Shown in pieces: positions 32,069-42,182 of a stretch of DNA of 64,000 nucleotides. How positions within the stretch are numbered: position 1 is the stretch's first letter; every line of letters begins with the position of its first letter. Made by a program: the position numbers and the translations under genes. The stretch lies in NCBI RefSeq assembly GCF_001640025.1, contig NC_031672.1, forward strand, positions 3,286,001 through 3,350,000, read 5' to 3'. This DNA is from Sugiyamaella lignohabitans (taxonomy: Eukaryota; Ascomycota; Dipodascomycetes; Dipodascales; Trichomonascaceae). The notes under the pieces were generated by a model. It saw only the letters and a program-made list of their open reading frames with translations. It did not search any database and was not told where the DNA came from.

Positions 32069-32983
32069 ATGACAACCACAGTTCCAGCCATTTATGCGTT
32101 CCCAGAGTTTTCTGGCGTGGCGGCCGCAGTAGCTGACCACGTTGTAGCAGCTCAGAACGCCGCCCTGTCGGGAAATTCTAAAGGCTCGTCGTCAGGATCC
32201 AGTACCGGCGGCGGATCCAACACTCCAACCAATAGCCACAGTCGTACTCATAGCACGAATACCAGCCACAGCCGGAATGGCGGGGGCGATGGGTCGTCAG
32301 GCGGACGGCGGTTCAAAATCGGGTTATCAGGAGGTTCATTAATTGCAGTTTTAAATGAAGGTTTATTGGCTAGAAATGATGTTTTATGGGACAAGTGGGA
32401 TATTTATTTTGCCGATGAGCGGTTAGTCCCATTTTCCGATCCAGAGAGTAATTACGGTTTAGTAAAGCGACATTTGCTAGATCTGATTCCCGAAGACAAA
32501 CCCCGTCCTCGGGTATTCCACGTGGACGAGTCTTTAATTGACGATGCTCAAGAGGCAGCTGACGCTTATGAGAAGACGCTTATTCGAGGGTTTGCTGCTA
32601 AAGATTCAGTCAAACTTCCAATGTTCGACTTGCTGCTATTGGGATGCGCCCCTGATGGCCATACATGTTCACTGTTCCCTCATCATCCTTTACTTCGTGA
32701 AAACCTCGCGTGGGTAGCCCCTATAGAAGACGCCCCCAAGGCCCCTGCCCGAAGAATCACACTGACTCTGCCCGTCATCTGTCACTCGCATCGTGTTACA
32801 TTTGTCGTCGAGGGTCAAGTCAAGGCCCCAATCATCAAGACGATTATGGAACGTCCCGAGAAGGGCTCTCCTTGCAGTCTTGTCAATGAGGGAGCAGCAG
32901 GTAAAGTCAGCTGGTTTGTGGACGACGAAGCGTTAACCGGCGTGTTCGTGACCAAAAAGGAGTACAAGATGCAAGTCAAATAA
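32069..32983 (+). CDS. 6-phosphogluconolactonase (Sol3/Sol4-like)
   Basis: The 304-residue enzyme hydrolyses 6-phosphogluconolactone to 6-phosphogluconate in the oxidative pentose phosphate pathway. GLSGGSLIAVL, WDKWDIYFADERLVPFSDPESNYGL (in two adjacent blocks) and GCAPDGHTCSLFP (from residue 192) are family signatures, with the ADER motif and DGH histidine expected at the active site. The family is usually near 250 residues. The excess here is a Ser/Gly/Asn-rich insert at about residues 32-85 between the N-terminal helix and the first core strand, likely a disordered loop. The closest yeast names are Sol3 and Sol4. Together with RBK1 it supplies pentose phosphates and NADPH. Confidence 0.92.
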   Translation: MTTTVPAIYAFPEFSGVAAAVADHVVAAQNAALSGNSKGSSSGSSTGGGSNTPTNSHSRTHSTNTSHSRNGGGDGSSGGRRFKIGLSGGSLIAVLNEGLLARNDVLWDKWDIYFADERLVPFSDPESNYGLVKRHLLDLIPEDKPRPRVFHVDESLIDDAQEAADAYEKTLIRGFAAKDSVKLPMFDLLLLGCAPDGHTCSLFPHHPLLRENLAWVAPIEDAPKAPARRITLTLPVICHSHRVTFVVEGQVKAPIIKTIMERPEKGSPCSLVNEGAAGKVSWFVDDEALTGVFVTKKEYKMQVK

Positions 32984-33464
32984 GCAGACAGATGATGACG
33001 ATGGTTGTGTGTGGTAATGGTAATTTGTTTTTATTTGGAATTGAAGTAATATCAGTAACACTACTAGCAGCGAGAAATGGAAGCAACTACTAAAAATAAG
33101 TTCCAACAATCAATGACAAAATTAAAAAATACACAACAGAAAACAATCAAACAACTCTTTCTGTATATTTCCCCCCCGTTGCATATGAAACGAATTTGCG
33201 CTTTTCAGTTAACATTTCTTGTCTTCTTTCCCATTTTCTCTATCTTCGTTGTGCCGACACTATATATACGCTAAATTTACATTAATCGTTCGTGTGGGTC
33301 CGTGCCTCCGGCGGCTGGGGCTGCGCCCCAGGCCCCCTGGCTCCTTTCGCTGCGCTCGAGTCGTTCGTCGACGGTCCAAGCAACTCCTGCGAAGCAGGAG
33401 CAACGGGGTCTGGGGCGGAGCCCCAGCCGCCGGAGGCTGTGTGGGGAAAACTGATGCTATGTGA
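32984..33464. other. Convergent gap between 6-phosphogluconolactonase and SRS2
   Basis: The gap holds A/T-rich 3' flank and, at 33304-33437, a complete GC-rich element that ends 27 bp from the SRS2 stop. No gene seen. Confidence 0.5.
33304..33437 (-). repeat. GC-rich palindromic element, complete, C-to-A orientation
   Basis: The left half carries CTCCTTTCGCTGCGCTCGAG, the core reads GGACCGTCGACG on the minus strand, and the right half carries the A hairpin CTCCTGCGAAGCAGGAG. Both ends match the consensus. Confidence 0.93.
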
Positions 33465-35984
33465 TTAGGTAAACGGCAGCTTTTGGTTAATGGGACCCCG
33501 TCGTGTGCCCAGTGTTTTCCTCTTGGGAGGGATGGGGTGACTGTGTGGCAGGGTGTTTGGTGAGTTCAGAGTTGGCGTTGGTTTCGATGGCATCAACGGC
33601 GTTCGGAACCCGGTTGCTCGGGTCTGTTTACTTGTATTCAGCAGACTGGTCCTGTTGTTGGTTGGTATGGATAACGAACGGGAAATGGGTGCACTGGGTA
33701 TATGGGGTTTGCGCTTTTTGTTTTGCGGCCGTTCAATAACGCTACTAGCGAGCGTAAACCCGCTGAACGAGGCCGATTTGCTGGGTACTGTTGTTGCAGA
33801 TGAAGCAAACTGGATCTGTTTACGATCGGGAACGGGTCGTCTCAAGAAGTTGGCATAGCTGACGAACATATCCCAGGATATGTTTGTGGTCCCCTTGCCT
33901 TTATCACAGGTCTTGAAGTGGTGTTCGAGACCAGTGAGTAGTCGAGTCATGCTAGCTTCTTCCTCGTTTCCGAACTTGACAAGTGTGGTAGCAAAGCTTA
34001 CATATAGTAGCAGTTTGGCTCTTGTTAAAGATACAAACAGTAGACGGCGTTCTTCCTCTTCGCCCTTATCACCTCCTCGTGCAACGTGGTCGTCAATGGT
34101 ATTGATAGAAAACACTATCGGCCATTCTAGACCCTTGGCAGAGTGCATTGTTGATATTGTTACTCGATCGTTTGAATACGCACTGTCTTCGCCATCTCCT
34201 CCTAGTGACAGACTTAGCAGTAGAGTTTGCAATGGGTTGAGATCTTCTTCTGCAGCACCCCCATCGTCGTTCATTTCATCATTTTGGTACACTAGATCTA
34301 TTTGTGATCTGATAAGTTCAATATTTTCTAGTCTTTTCTCCTCGTTATTGGCATCATTTGCCGCCAGGATCTTGACGAGGTTTGTCTTTTCCAAAATATG
34401 ATCTAGGATATTCCGAATGCAGGTTGCTGGTCCAAGCGCATCTGCCTCTTTTAGTATATCTCTACACCCCTCAATCAACTTGATGTAATTATCCAACCCC
34501 TCCAGTGCATCTTTTCTTATTTTGAGACCATGCTCTTCACGGAACTCTTCGTCGTAAGCATATTGCTTTAGTTGAGTAAATATACTCGTTTTATCATCAA
34601 CTCGTGTCAGCAGTTTAGTTAGCGTGACGGGTCCAAACCCGCGTTTTGGTGCGTTGATCGTGCTAGAAATAGCTACTCTGTCATTATCAGAGTTCACAAC
34701 GCGAAAATAATCAACGACCAATTTGACTTCTGCTCTATCCCAAAACTTAAATCCACCTAGTACTCTGTAGGGAATTCCATTGAATGCCAATTCCAGTTCA
34801 CATTTTTTGCTGGCGTATCCAGTACGAGCAAGAATAGCCATATCTTGGTATTTGAATAGAGTACCTGAACAATCTCTCAGATATTTGATTTGTGTGGCAA
34901 CATAAGCGGCCTCGTCTTTTTCACTTTTGAACTGGGCTAATACTGGAAGTGATTTTTTTGTAGTGTTCTGGGAATCCTGGGACTTCAGTAAACGGTCCCC
35001 GCCAATTCGGTTACGATCCCTTCGAATCAGGCCAACGGCTATATCTAGAATTGGCTGGGTTGAACGATAATTCTCTTCTAAATAAATAACTTTTGAGTTT
35101 GGAAACATCTTTTGTAATAGTCGCATATTCTCAGGTTGGGCATTTCGAAATGCATAAATGCTCTGATCTGGGTCTCCAACTATGGTAATATTACCAGTGG
35201 CCTTAGCAAACAGAACCGTGAGCTCCAGCTGGACAGTACTGCTATCTTGAAATTCATCAACCAAGACAGCTTGAATATTGGACACAATATCAGGGCACTG
35301 CTTAAGTAGATCTCTTGTTTTGATAATTATATCATCGAAATCCACCAGACCGTTCTCCTCGAGCTCATCTTGATATTTCCGGTAAATGTACATTCCTATT
35401 GGCGAATTAAACTCATTCGGACACACTTTAGCAAAATCTTGCACCTCTGTGTATCCATGGGACTTGAATTCTGATATCTTCTTAATACAGTGCTTGGGAT
35501 CCAAGTTGATGTTCATTTTCGTCGTTGGATTCGAGTAGCACTTCCCGAGCTTGGAACTATAGCCGAATTCTTCAAGTTTGACCGTAGTCTCAGCAGAATT
35601 TACTATTTCTTTCATAATTGCAGCTTGATCCGTGGGGTCTGCGATTGTGATCTTACCACTAAGACCAATTCTCGATCCATATCTTACTAGGTATTTGAAA
35701 CATTCGCCATGAAAAGTGCCAACATTGAGCTTTGAGACCTCATTATTATTGGGAATTAACTGCTTGATACGGGATCGCATCTCACGAGCAGCAGCATTAG
35801 TAAATGTCATGACCAAAATATCTTTGGCAGGGACGGTATTCATTAAGTACGCTACCCTCGAGGTGAGAGTCTTGGTCTTGCCCGTTCCTGGACCTGCTAG
35901 GATCTGATATTGACCCGATAATGGAGCCACCACCGCCTCATGTTGTGCTTCATTCAGATTTGCAAGGATCGGATCCTGATCCAT
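33465..35984 (-). CDS. SRS2: UvrD-type DNA helicase, Srs2-like
   Basis: The 839-residue SF1A helicase moves 3'-5' on DNA and, in the Srs2 family, removes Rad51 filaments to limit recombination. Visible motifs: Q-motif LNEAQHEAV (10-18), Walker A GPGTGKT (31-37), motif II DEFQDSS (243-249), motif III GDPDQSIYAFRNA (270-282), and TISTMHSAKGLEWPIVF (motif V) then RRLLFVSLTRAK (motif VI). GDPDQSIYAFRNA and GLEWPIVF fit Srs2 better than Hmi1. A short FTLA (FxxA-like) in the tail may be a Rad51 contact. The protein is about 300 residues shorter than S. cerevisiae Srs2 and its tail shows no obvious PCNA/SUMO-binding end. It shares a 241-bp divergent promoter with MSH2. Confidence 0.9.
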   Translation of the reverse strand: MDQDPILANLNEAQHEAVVAPLSGQYQILAGPGTGKTKTLTSRVAYLMNTVPAKDILVMTFTNAAAREMRSRIKQLIPNNNEVSKLNVGTFHGECFKYLVRYGSRIGLSGKITIADPTDQAAIMKEIVNSAETTVKLEEFGYSSKLGKCYSNPTTKMNINLDPKHCIKKISEFKSHGYTEVQDFAKVCPNEFNSPIGMYIYRKYQDELEENGLVDFDDIIIKTRDLLKQCPDIVSNIQAVLVDEFQDSSTVQLELTVLFAKATGNITIVGDPDQSIYAFRNAQPENMRLLQKMFPNSKVIYLEENYRSTQPILDIAVGLIRRDRNRIGGDRLLKSQDSQNTTKKSLPVLAQFKSEKDEAAYVATQIKYLRDCSGTLFKYQDMAILARTGYASKKCELELAFNGIPYRVLGGFKFWDRAEVKLVVDYFRVVNSDNDRVAISSTINAPKRGFGPVTLTKLLTRVDDKTSIFTQLKQYAYDEEFREEHGLKIRKDALEGLDNYIKLIEGCRDILKEADALGPATCIRNILDHILEKTNLVKILAANDANNEEKRLENIELIRSQIDLVYQNDEMNDDGGAAEEDLNPLQTLLLSLSLGGDGEDSAYSNDRVTISTMHSAKGLEWPIVFSINTIDDHVARGGDKGEEEERRLLFVSLTRAKLLLYVSFATTLVKFGNEEEASMTRLLTGLEHHFKTCDKGKGTTNISWDMFVSYANFLRRPVPDRKQIQFASSATTVPSKSASFSGFTLASSVIERPQNKKRKPHIPSAPISRSLSIPTNNRTSLLNTSKQTRATGFRTPLMPSKPTPTLNSPNTLPHSHPIPPKRKTLGTRRGPINQKLPFT

Positions 35985-36113
35985 ATCAACTTGAAGAATA
36001 CAGAATCTTAAAATCTAAGTTGAACTTTGGATCTGATTTTCATAATATGTTTTGGATATACTTATTCAAGACAGAATGTAAAGATAGCCGTATTTGTATA
36101 ATTAACCCAACCC

Positions 36114-36139
36114 ACGCGAACCAGACGCGAGATACGCGT
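36114..36139. promoter_or_regulatory. Cluster of three MluI-cell-cycle-box-like sites between SRS2 and MSH2
   Basis: ACGCGA at 36114, ACGCGA at 36125 and ACGCGT at 36134 lie within 26 bp in the 241-bp divergent promoter. ACGCG(T) is the core bound by the MBF (Mbp1-Swi6) G1/S factor in yeasts. MSH2-type repair genes are common G1/S targets. Confidence 0.65.
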
Positions 36140-36225
36140 ACTAAATTGAAACCTGCATATTAAATCACCTACAAAATAAGACTGATCACCTACTGTCATT
36201 CATCAACATACAACTACAAACAATC

Positions 36226-39102
36226 ATGTCATCTCGTCCAGAGCTGAAATTTTCAGACAGAAATGAAGAATCATCATTTGTTCGATTCTTCAACTCTCTG
36301 CCTGCAAAAGACCCTGCCACCGTTCGGGTTTTCGAGCGCACTGAAGGTTACACTGTTCACGGAGAAGATGCCAAGTACATTGCTCAGACCGTGTATCGAA
36401 CGACGTCTGTACTAAAATATATTGGGGGTGATTCTAATCATGGGTTGGCTTCTTGTACGCTATCTGTTATTGTGTTCAAGAACTTTTTGAAAGATGCTCT
36501 TCTATCTAAAGCTTTGAAAGTCGATATCTACACCCCTGTTAAGGGAGCAGGTAGAAATTCAACCAGTCAATGGAATCTCTCTAAACACGCCTCTCCTGGT
36601 AATCTACAAGCTGTTGAAGATTTGATTACAATAGATCAGAAAGCTGTAGTTATTGCTGTTAAAGTGGTTACCAAAGCGGATCAACGTACAGTGGGAGCTA
36701 GTTTTGTAGACGCCTCTGCTCGTGAACTAGGCACCTCGGAATTCCCCGACAACGAGCTTTTCTCCAATCTTGAGTCTCTTGTTATCCAGTTAGGTGCCAA
36801 GGAATGTGTACTTCCTAAAAATGAAAACCAAAAAGATCCTGACTTGCTTAAAATCAGAGATATGGTAGATCGTTGTGGGCTGGTTATCACTGAGCAGGCC
36901 ACATCGAACTTTAATGGTAAAGACACTGAACAAGACTTAACTCGTTTACTGAAAGTCAGCGATGATGAGGAAAATAATGAGGGTGAAGAGGGCAATTCAA
37001 ATGATGGTATTGCTTCTTTTGTGGATACGAATAATACACCTGTTTCTTTGAGCCCACAGTTGAACCAGACTGTGGCCATGGGTGCGACCGCTGCCCTTAT
37101 TAAATACCTACAGCTTATGACCGACCCAGAGAATTACGGCAAGTATCGTCTTATCCAACACGATTTGAGCCAGTATATGAGGCTCGATACATCTGCTTTA
37201 AAAGCTCTTAATCTCATGCCTGGGCCGAGAGATGGTGCAAAGTCAATGAGTTTGTTTGGTCTCCTTAACCGCTGTAAGACGATGGCTGGTACAAGGCTTT
37301 TGGGCCAGTGGCTTAAACAGCCACTAATGGATGTAAACGCCATTAGGGCCCGTCATCTTTTGGTAGAGATCATGATGAACGACACTGGCTTACGTCAATC
37401 ATTACAGGAAGACCATTTGCAAGTTGTACCAGATTTAGGAAGATTGGTACGCAAGTTTCAAAAGGGTACTGCAAACCTCGAGGATGTGGTGAGAGTTTAT
37501 CAGCTCGTTATTAGACTACCTGATTTCATTGATGTTTTGAGTAATGTTAGAGACGATGAAAGCAACTCTTACAGCAAGATTATTGAAGAGACATACACAG
37601 CTTCGTTAAGGAAATATCAGGCTAATTTAGAAAAATTACAGGAGTTGGTTGAAACAACAGTCGATTTAGCTGCTTTGGATCGTCATGAATTTATTATCAA
37701 GCCCGATTTTGACGATAGATTGAAGGAAATTCGCAATCGTTTAGATGATCTTAGAACAGAAATCGCAAATGAACATATACACGCTGGTGATGACCTTGGA
37801 ATGGAACCAGAAAAGAAGCTCAAACTTGAACAGCATCATATCTATGGTTGGTGTATGAGACTTACAAGAACAGACTCCGGGTGTCTGAGAACCAGCCGTG
37901 GATATGTCGAGCTGTCAACTCAAAAAGCAGGCGTCTATTTCTATTCATTTAAGATGAAGCAGTTTAATGAAGAGTACACGGAACTTGACACTGAGTATCG
38001 ACGAACCCAATCCTCGCTGGTTCGAGAAGTCGTCAATATCGCTGCTACCTACTGTACCGTTCTCGAGAGCCTGTCTACAGTTCTTGCACATTTGGATCTC
38101 ATTGTCAGCTTTGCCCATGTATCAGCATTTGCTCCTTCACCATATGTCAGACCAAAGATGCACGAGCGTCACAGTGGTAATACAATCCTTAGACAAGCTC
38201 GACACCCATGTATGGAAGTTCAAGATGAAGTTACATTTATTCCTAATGATGTGGAGCTCATCCGAGGAGAATCAGACTTTTTGATCATTACTGGACCCAA
38301 CATGGGTGGTAAATCCACTTATATCCGTCAAATCGGTGTTATTGCCCTCATGGCACAGATTGGCTGCTTTGTTCCTTGTGCTGAAGCCGAACTGACAATC
38401 TTTGACAGTATTCTTGCCCGTGTAGGTGCTGGCGACTCGCAATTAAAGGGTGTTTCTACTTTTATGGCTGAGATGCTTGAAACCGCTACTATTCTCAAGA
38501 GTGCGACTAGAGAAAGTCTTATTGTAATTGATGAGTTGGGACGTGGAACTAGTACGTATGACGGTTTTGGTCTTGCCTGGGCCATTTCAGAGTATATTGT
38601 CAAAAATATTGGATGCTTTGCCATGTTTGCAACCCATTTCCATGAATTGACTGCGTTGGCTGATAACCACCCAGGGGTCTGTAATTTGCATGTTGTTGCA
38701 CATGTCGAGGATGATACCACTTCGCCAGATAGTGATATTACTTTGCTTTATAAGGTTGAGAAAGGTATAAGCGACCAATCATTTGGTATCCACGTTGCTG
38801 AGGTCGTGAAGTTCCCACCAAAGGTTGTAAAAATGGCAAAACGCAAAGCTAATGAGCTTGAGGATTATGAAGGTGATGACAATGATGAGGTATTGAAGAA
38901 AGCAACTAAGAAGTTCTCCACCGATCAGATCAATCAAGGCAACAAATTAATGAGAGAAATTCTTACCAAATGGCGCAAGTCTGTAGACAGCGATGAAGAG
39001 ACGAGTGCTTCTTTAGAAAAACTAAGATCCCTTATTTCCACCGAGTATGAAGATAAGTTCAAGTCTGATCCTTACATTCAGGAAATAGTATCTCAACTAT
39101 GA
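36226..39102 (+). CDS. MSH2: DNA mismatch repair protein Msh2
   Basis: The 958-residue MutS homologue pairs with Msh6 or Msh3 to recognise mismatches and small loops in the nucleus. The N-terminal mismatch-recognition domain, connector, lever/clamp region (about 330-650) and ATPase are all present. Walker A GPNMGGKSTYIRQIG starts at residue 690, the ST...M signature SQLKGVSTFMAEM follows, and Walker B DELGRGTSTYDGFG starts at 769. The length is typical of Msh2 and there are no introns. An acidic loop (about 244-265) lies in the connector, a variable position. G1/S control is suggested by the ACGCG cluster 90-110 bp upstream of the ATG. The stop is only 66 bp from the convergent GH36 gene. Confidence 0.97.
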   Translation: MSSRPELKFSDRNEESSFVRFFNSLPAKDPATVRVFERTEGYTVHGEDAKYIAQTVYRTTSVLKYIGGDSNHGLASCTLSVIVFKNFLKDALLSKALKVDIYTPVKGAGRNSTSQWNLSKHASPGNLQAVEDLITIDQKAVVIAVKVVTKADQRTVGASFVDASARELGTSEFPDNELFSNLESLVIQLGAKECVLPKNENQKDPDLLKIRDMVDRCGLVITEQATSNFNGKDTEQDLTRLLKVSDDEENNEGEEGNSNDGIASFVDTNNTPVSLSPQLNQTVAMGATAALIKYLQLMTDPENYGKYRLIQHDLSQYMRLDTSALKALNLMPGPRDGAKSMSLFGLLNRCKTMAGTRLLGQWLKQPLMDVNAIRARHLLVEIMMNDTGLRQSLQEDHLQVVPDLGRLVRKFQKGTANLEDVVRVYQLVIRLPDFIDVLSNVRDDESNSYSKIIEETYTASLRKYQANLEKLQELVETTVDLAALDRHEFIIKPDFDDRLKEIRNRLDDLRTEIANEHIHAGDDLGMEPEKKLKLEQHHIYGWCMRLTRTDSGCLRTSRGYVELSTQKAGVYFYSFKMKQFNEEYTELDTEYRRTQSSLVREVVNIAATYCTVLESLSTVLAHLDLIVSFAHVSAFAPSPYVRPKMHERHSGNTILRQARHPCMEVQDEVTFIPNDVELIRGESDFLIITGPNMGGKSTYIRQIGVIALMAQIGCFVPCAEAELTIFDSILARVGAGDSQLKGVSTFMAEMLETATILKSATRESLIVIDELGRGTSTYDGFGLAWAISEYIVKNIGCFAMFATHFHELTALADNHPGVCNLHVVAHVEDDTTSPDSDITLLYKVEKGISDQSFGIHVAEVVKFPPKVVKMAKRKANELEDYEGDDNDEVLKKATKKFSTDQINQGNKLMREILTKWRKSVDSDEETSASLEKLRSLISTEYEDKFKSDPYIQEIVSQL

Positions 39103-39168
39103 TGTAAAAGTGATATTTAAATATATATAATAGTAGTAATAGGAAACCTTCGCAGGTTATGTTAAGAA

Positions 39169-41517
39169 CTAGGACAAAGTAATTTCTATCAAGACAAGCT
39201 CGTCTCCTCGTGAACCGGCCTGCTCCACTGCTTCATATCTAATATCGAATTCTAAAAGCTTACCAAGAGTGATTCTAGATTTATCAAGGGGTTCACCGCC
39301 AATAGAAACAGAAGCATGTTCTACTGGGAATGTAGCATACAAACCAATAACACCCAATGCCTTGAGCCACAGATTTATGCCCAAATCGCCTTCGCCATCA
39401 GATGTTTTGGCCGTTATTTCGTAAGAATGAATTCCAGCCACTCCACAAATGTTATCTAGAAGACCGAAAAATGCAATTGCAGGGGAATCATCGCGGGATA
39501 TATCAATCCAATCATCATCTTTTCTCAGCTTTCCATATGCAGGTTTAGCTGGGACGGGAATCAATGGGGCAGCAGTGATCATATCCCACTCACCCGATAA
39601 AAGGGACACCTCAGCGGTTTTGTCCTTCGGCAACCATATTTTCCCCGTTTTATATGAACGGATGACCAAATAGTCAGCCTTTGTGGCAACTTTCTGAATA
39701 CCGCTATTGACAACAGCAAGCAAAGTCGTCCAATTCAAGCCCTGTGTCACTTCATCATAGCAGAGATTGAACGCAGCCAATAGTATACTATAAATACTAG
39801 TCGCCTTCCCATCTCGAGATCTTTCATACAAGTCTGAATAGTTATATCCCCAGTGTAAAGTCTTTCCTTCATCAGCATCAAATGGCAAGTAAGGAAAAAC
39901 AGGTTTAGCAATGCCGGACGGTCTCAAAACCACTCTTTGATTAAATCTCGAAGGAGAAGAGAAGGCATTGATAAGATCAAGCTCATGTTTTTTTGGGCTA
40001 TCTGTGAAGTAAATGGGACCACCAGAGATACATCTCGCAGCAGCATGTAGTCCAGTGACTCTGGTTGCTAAAGGTTCCTCTCCACCAGCTTGTAATTTCG
40101 ACTGAAACATGTCAAAGTCTGGAATCGAGTATAGGTTTCCGGTATAAGTAGTATTGTACAGGTTACAATAAATATGCCAGAAATGACTAGCTAGGATCGT
40201 TGGGAAGAAGTCATTCGAGTTACGCAATACTGGTGTCGGTCTGGGCTTGGAGCCGACAGTTCTCTTTTGAAGCGAGCGAAGCATGATGTTGGGTACCATA
40301 GCCATACAGTAGATGACTTTTCCATCAAAGTATTTCAGCGACGAGTCAAAGAGCGCCTTTTGATATGCTGGATATAAAGCACCACGAATATGATGATCCT
40401 GGATATCGTCAATGACGGCCTGATAGTCAATCTTCACACATGTAATACCAGCTTCTGCAAGTGAAGAGAAGTAGTCGTCATAGAATTTAGCAGTATCCTC
40501 GGCGGCTACCAAACGGTAGGTTTTTCCATTTTTCATGCGAGCATCAACTGTTTTGTAAGACTCATCGAGTTCTGAACCAGGTACCACACCTTCCCAATAT
40601 CCTACCAAAGTAGACCACACACCAATGTCTACAATATAGGGGAATTTGCTACGAATATCCTTGACAAGACCCTTGAGACCACTGGGAAATCTAAATTCAT
40701 CGGCTCTCAAATCATACAATTGACGGTATTGATTAGTATGTTGCCAGCCATCATCTATAATTATACCGCTGATGTTAACACCAGACGCATCCAAGTCAGC
40801 CAATGCATTGATGATAAGGTCATGAGACAATACAGGTCCCAAACCATTCCAAGTACAGTACATTAGGCCGTCATACCATTCGGTTTTCCAAGTTGGACCC
40901 AACTTAATATTAAGACTCTCCATCTTTTGTAACACCTTGTTGTCGATCTGGAGGTTCTCGTTGTTGTCGCCGTCGTCGCCGTCGTCGTCACCGTCACCGT
41001 CCTCACGAAAAGCAACCTGTCTAGCAACATCAAATAGTGCCTGCACAACAGGTTCAAATTCAATTCCAGAAGTAACAAACACTCTTTGGCCCAATGTCTG
41101 GGTATCCGGAGAGTCATTCTCAGTGCGTAGGACGAGACTTCCACCACCACTTGTCTTCAAATTAGAAGTACACAAATCAACAGTGCCCGAAGAGGGCAAG
41201 ATTCCAACATGAACACCATCGCTACGTTCAAATATAGTCAATACGCCCAATCTATCGAGTGATAATTCCGAGTCTCCGGTTCTAGGGGCCAACCAGAAGG
41301 CCGATTCTCTCACAAACGAGAGATGCCGAGTCAACAAGTGAGGTTTTCCAAGGTGGATTTCTTTGGAAGAATAGCCATCAATGGAGTTGGTGATCTCAAA
41401 CACCTTAAAACCCGATTCTGATACATGGGTATCAGTGGAAGTCAAGTCAGAATTAAAATGTTTGAAGATATCAGAGAGATCCAGAAACGCCGCGAACGGA
41501 GAAACAGGCGGCGCCAT
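39169..41517 (-). CDS. Raffinose-synthase/alkaline alpha-galactosidase-type GH36 protein
   Basis: The 782-residue protein matches the raffinose synthase/Sip1 branch of GH36. Features seen are GIIIDDGWQ, VGYWEGVVPG, KIDYQ with the predicted nucleophile Asp364, RNSNDFFP with Asp436, and ISGGPIYFTDSPKKH. Family members hydrolyse or transfer alpha-galactosyl groups. There is no signal peptide, so it is cytosolic. The motif normally reads SDDF; here its first acidic residue is Asn435 while the second is kept. A DG-rich acidic stretch sits near residues 172-185. Fungal members are usually annotated as alpha-galactosidases; true raffinose synthesis is not implied. Many well-studied yeasts lack this branch. 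The sugar transporter in this window makes a link to oligosaccharide use plausible. Confidence 0.82.
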   Translation of the reverse strand: MAPPVSPFAAFLDLSDIFKHFNSDLTSTDTHVSESGFKVFEITNSIDGYSSKEIHLGKPHLLTRHLSFVRESAFWLAPRTGDSELSLDRLGVLTIFERSDGVHVGILPSSGTVDLCTSNLKTSGGGSLVLRTENDSPDTQTLGQRVFVTSGIEFEPVVQALFDVARQVAFREDGDGDDDGDDGDNNENLQIDNKVLQKMESLNIKLGPTWKTEWYDGLMYCTWNGLGPVLSHDLIINALADLDASGVNISGIIIDDGWQHTNQYRQLYDLRADEFRFPSGLKGLVKDIRSKFPYIVDIGVWSTLVGYWEGVVPGSELDESYKTVDARMKNGKTYRLVAAEDTAKFYDDYFSSLAEAGITCVKIDYQAVIDDIQDHHIRGALYPAYQKALFDSSLKYFDGKVIYCMAMVPNIMLRSLQKRTVGSKPRPTPVLRNSNDFFPTILASHFWHIYCNLYNTTYTGNLYSIPDFDMFQSKLQAGGEEPLATRVTGLHAAARCISGGPIYFTDSPKKHELDLINAFSSPSRFNQRVVLRPSGIAKPVFPYLPFDADEGKTLHWGYNYSDLYERSRDGKATSIYSILLAAFNLCYDEVTQGLNWTTLLAVVNSGIQKVATKADYLVIRSYKTGKIWLPKDKTAEVSLLSGEWDMITAAPLIPVPAKPAYGKLRKDDDWIDISRDDSPAIAFFGLLDNICGVAGIHSYEITAKTSDGEGDLGINLWLKALGVIGLYATFPVEHASVSIGGEPLDKSRITLGKLLEFDIRYEAVEQAGSRGDELVLIEITLS

Positions 41518-42182
41518 TGTTTAAAAGAAGGAATATTCCCAAGTCGGAAAAGGAGCAGTGAACGACAGAGAGCTTCACGCAGCCTCAAAACACCAGAAAC
41601 AAGGGTACAAATAAGGTTTTCAAATACTAGAGACTTCAAATGTTTGAACTCTACTTTATGATAGTTACTAGAAATAAGTGATAATGTCGAATACGATGAT
41701 GCTTGTACTGTCAGCTGGACGATCGGCATATGGCGGGGCTTGCATCAGAGTGCAGATAGATACGCAATGCAGCACATTTCAGGGGAGATAAGAAGCACAG
41801 ACAGGCAGGGTATGTTGCTAGAACGGGCCATAGTGTCAACTGTCGAACTAAATAGTAATTTCCCCGACCCGCTAATTTCATTCCGGTAAATACCTGCTTG
41901 TGAGATATGAGTGATTCAGCCAGTTCTTATTCGCAAAACTCTACCAAATTTCAGCCCACAAGCAGGTTAATTCCAGCAAATGTGGCTCCTGCTTCTGACT
42001 ATGGCCCACGCCTTTCAGTATCAATAGAGCCAATCTTAAAGTGACGCCTTTAACAGTATAAAATCTCCTGCGAAGCAGGAGCTACGGGGTCTGGGGCAGA
42101 GCCCCAGCCGCCGGAGGCAGGATATTCCTCGCAAGATCAATCACTTAAGACCCGCTTATATTAAAGAAGGAGAAACTAGCAA
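41518..42182. other. Upstream region of the GH36 gene and 3' flank of the aldo-keto reductase gene
   Basis: It contains A/T-rich promoter-like DNA and a solo GC-rich half element at 42065-42118, 65 bp past the reductase stop. No gene seen. Confidence 0.45.
42065..42118 (-). repeat. GC-rich element, solo A-end right half
   Basis: CTCCTGCGAAGCAGGAG hairpin, CTACGGGGTC, TGGGGCAGAGCCCCA hairpin and GCCGCCGGAGGC end, all intact; the other half is absent. Confidence 0.9.
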
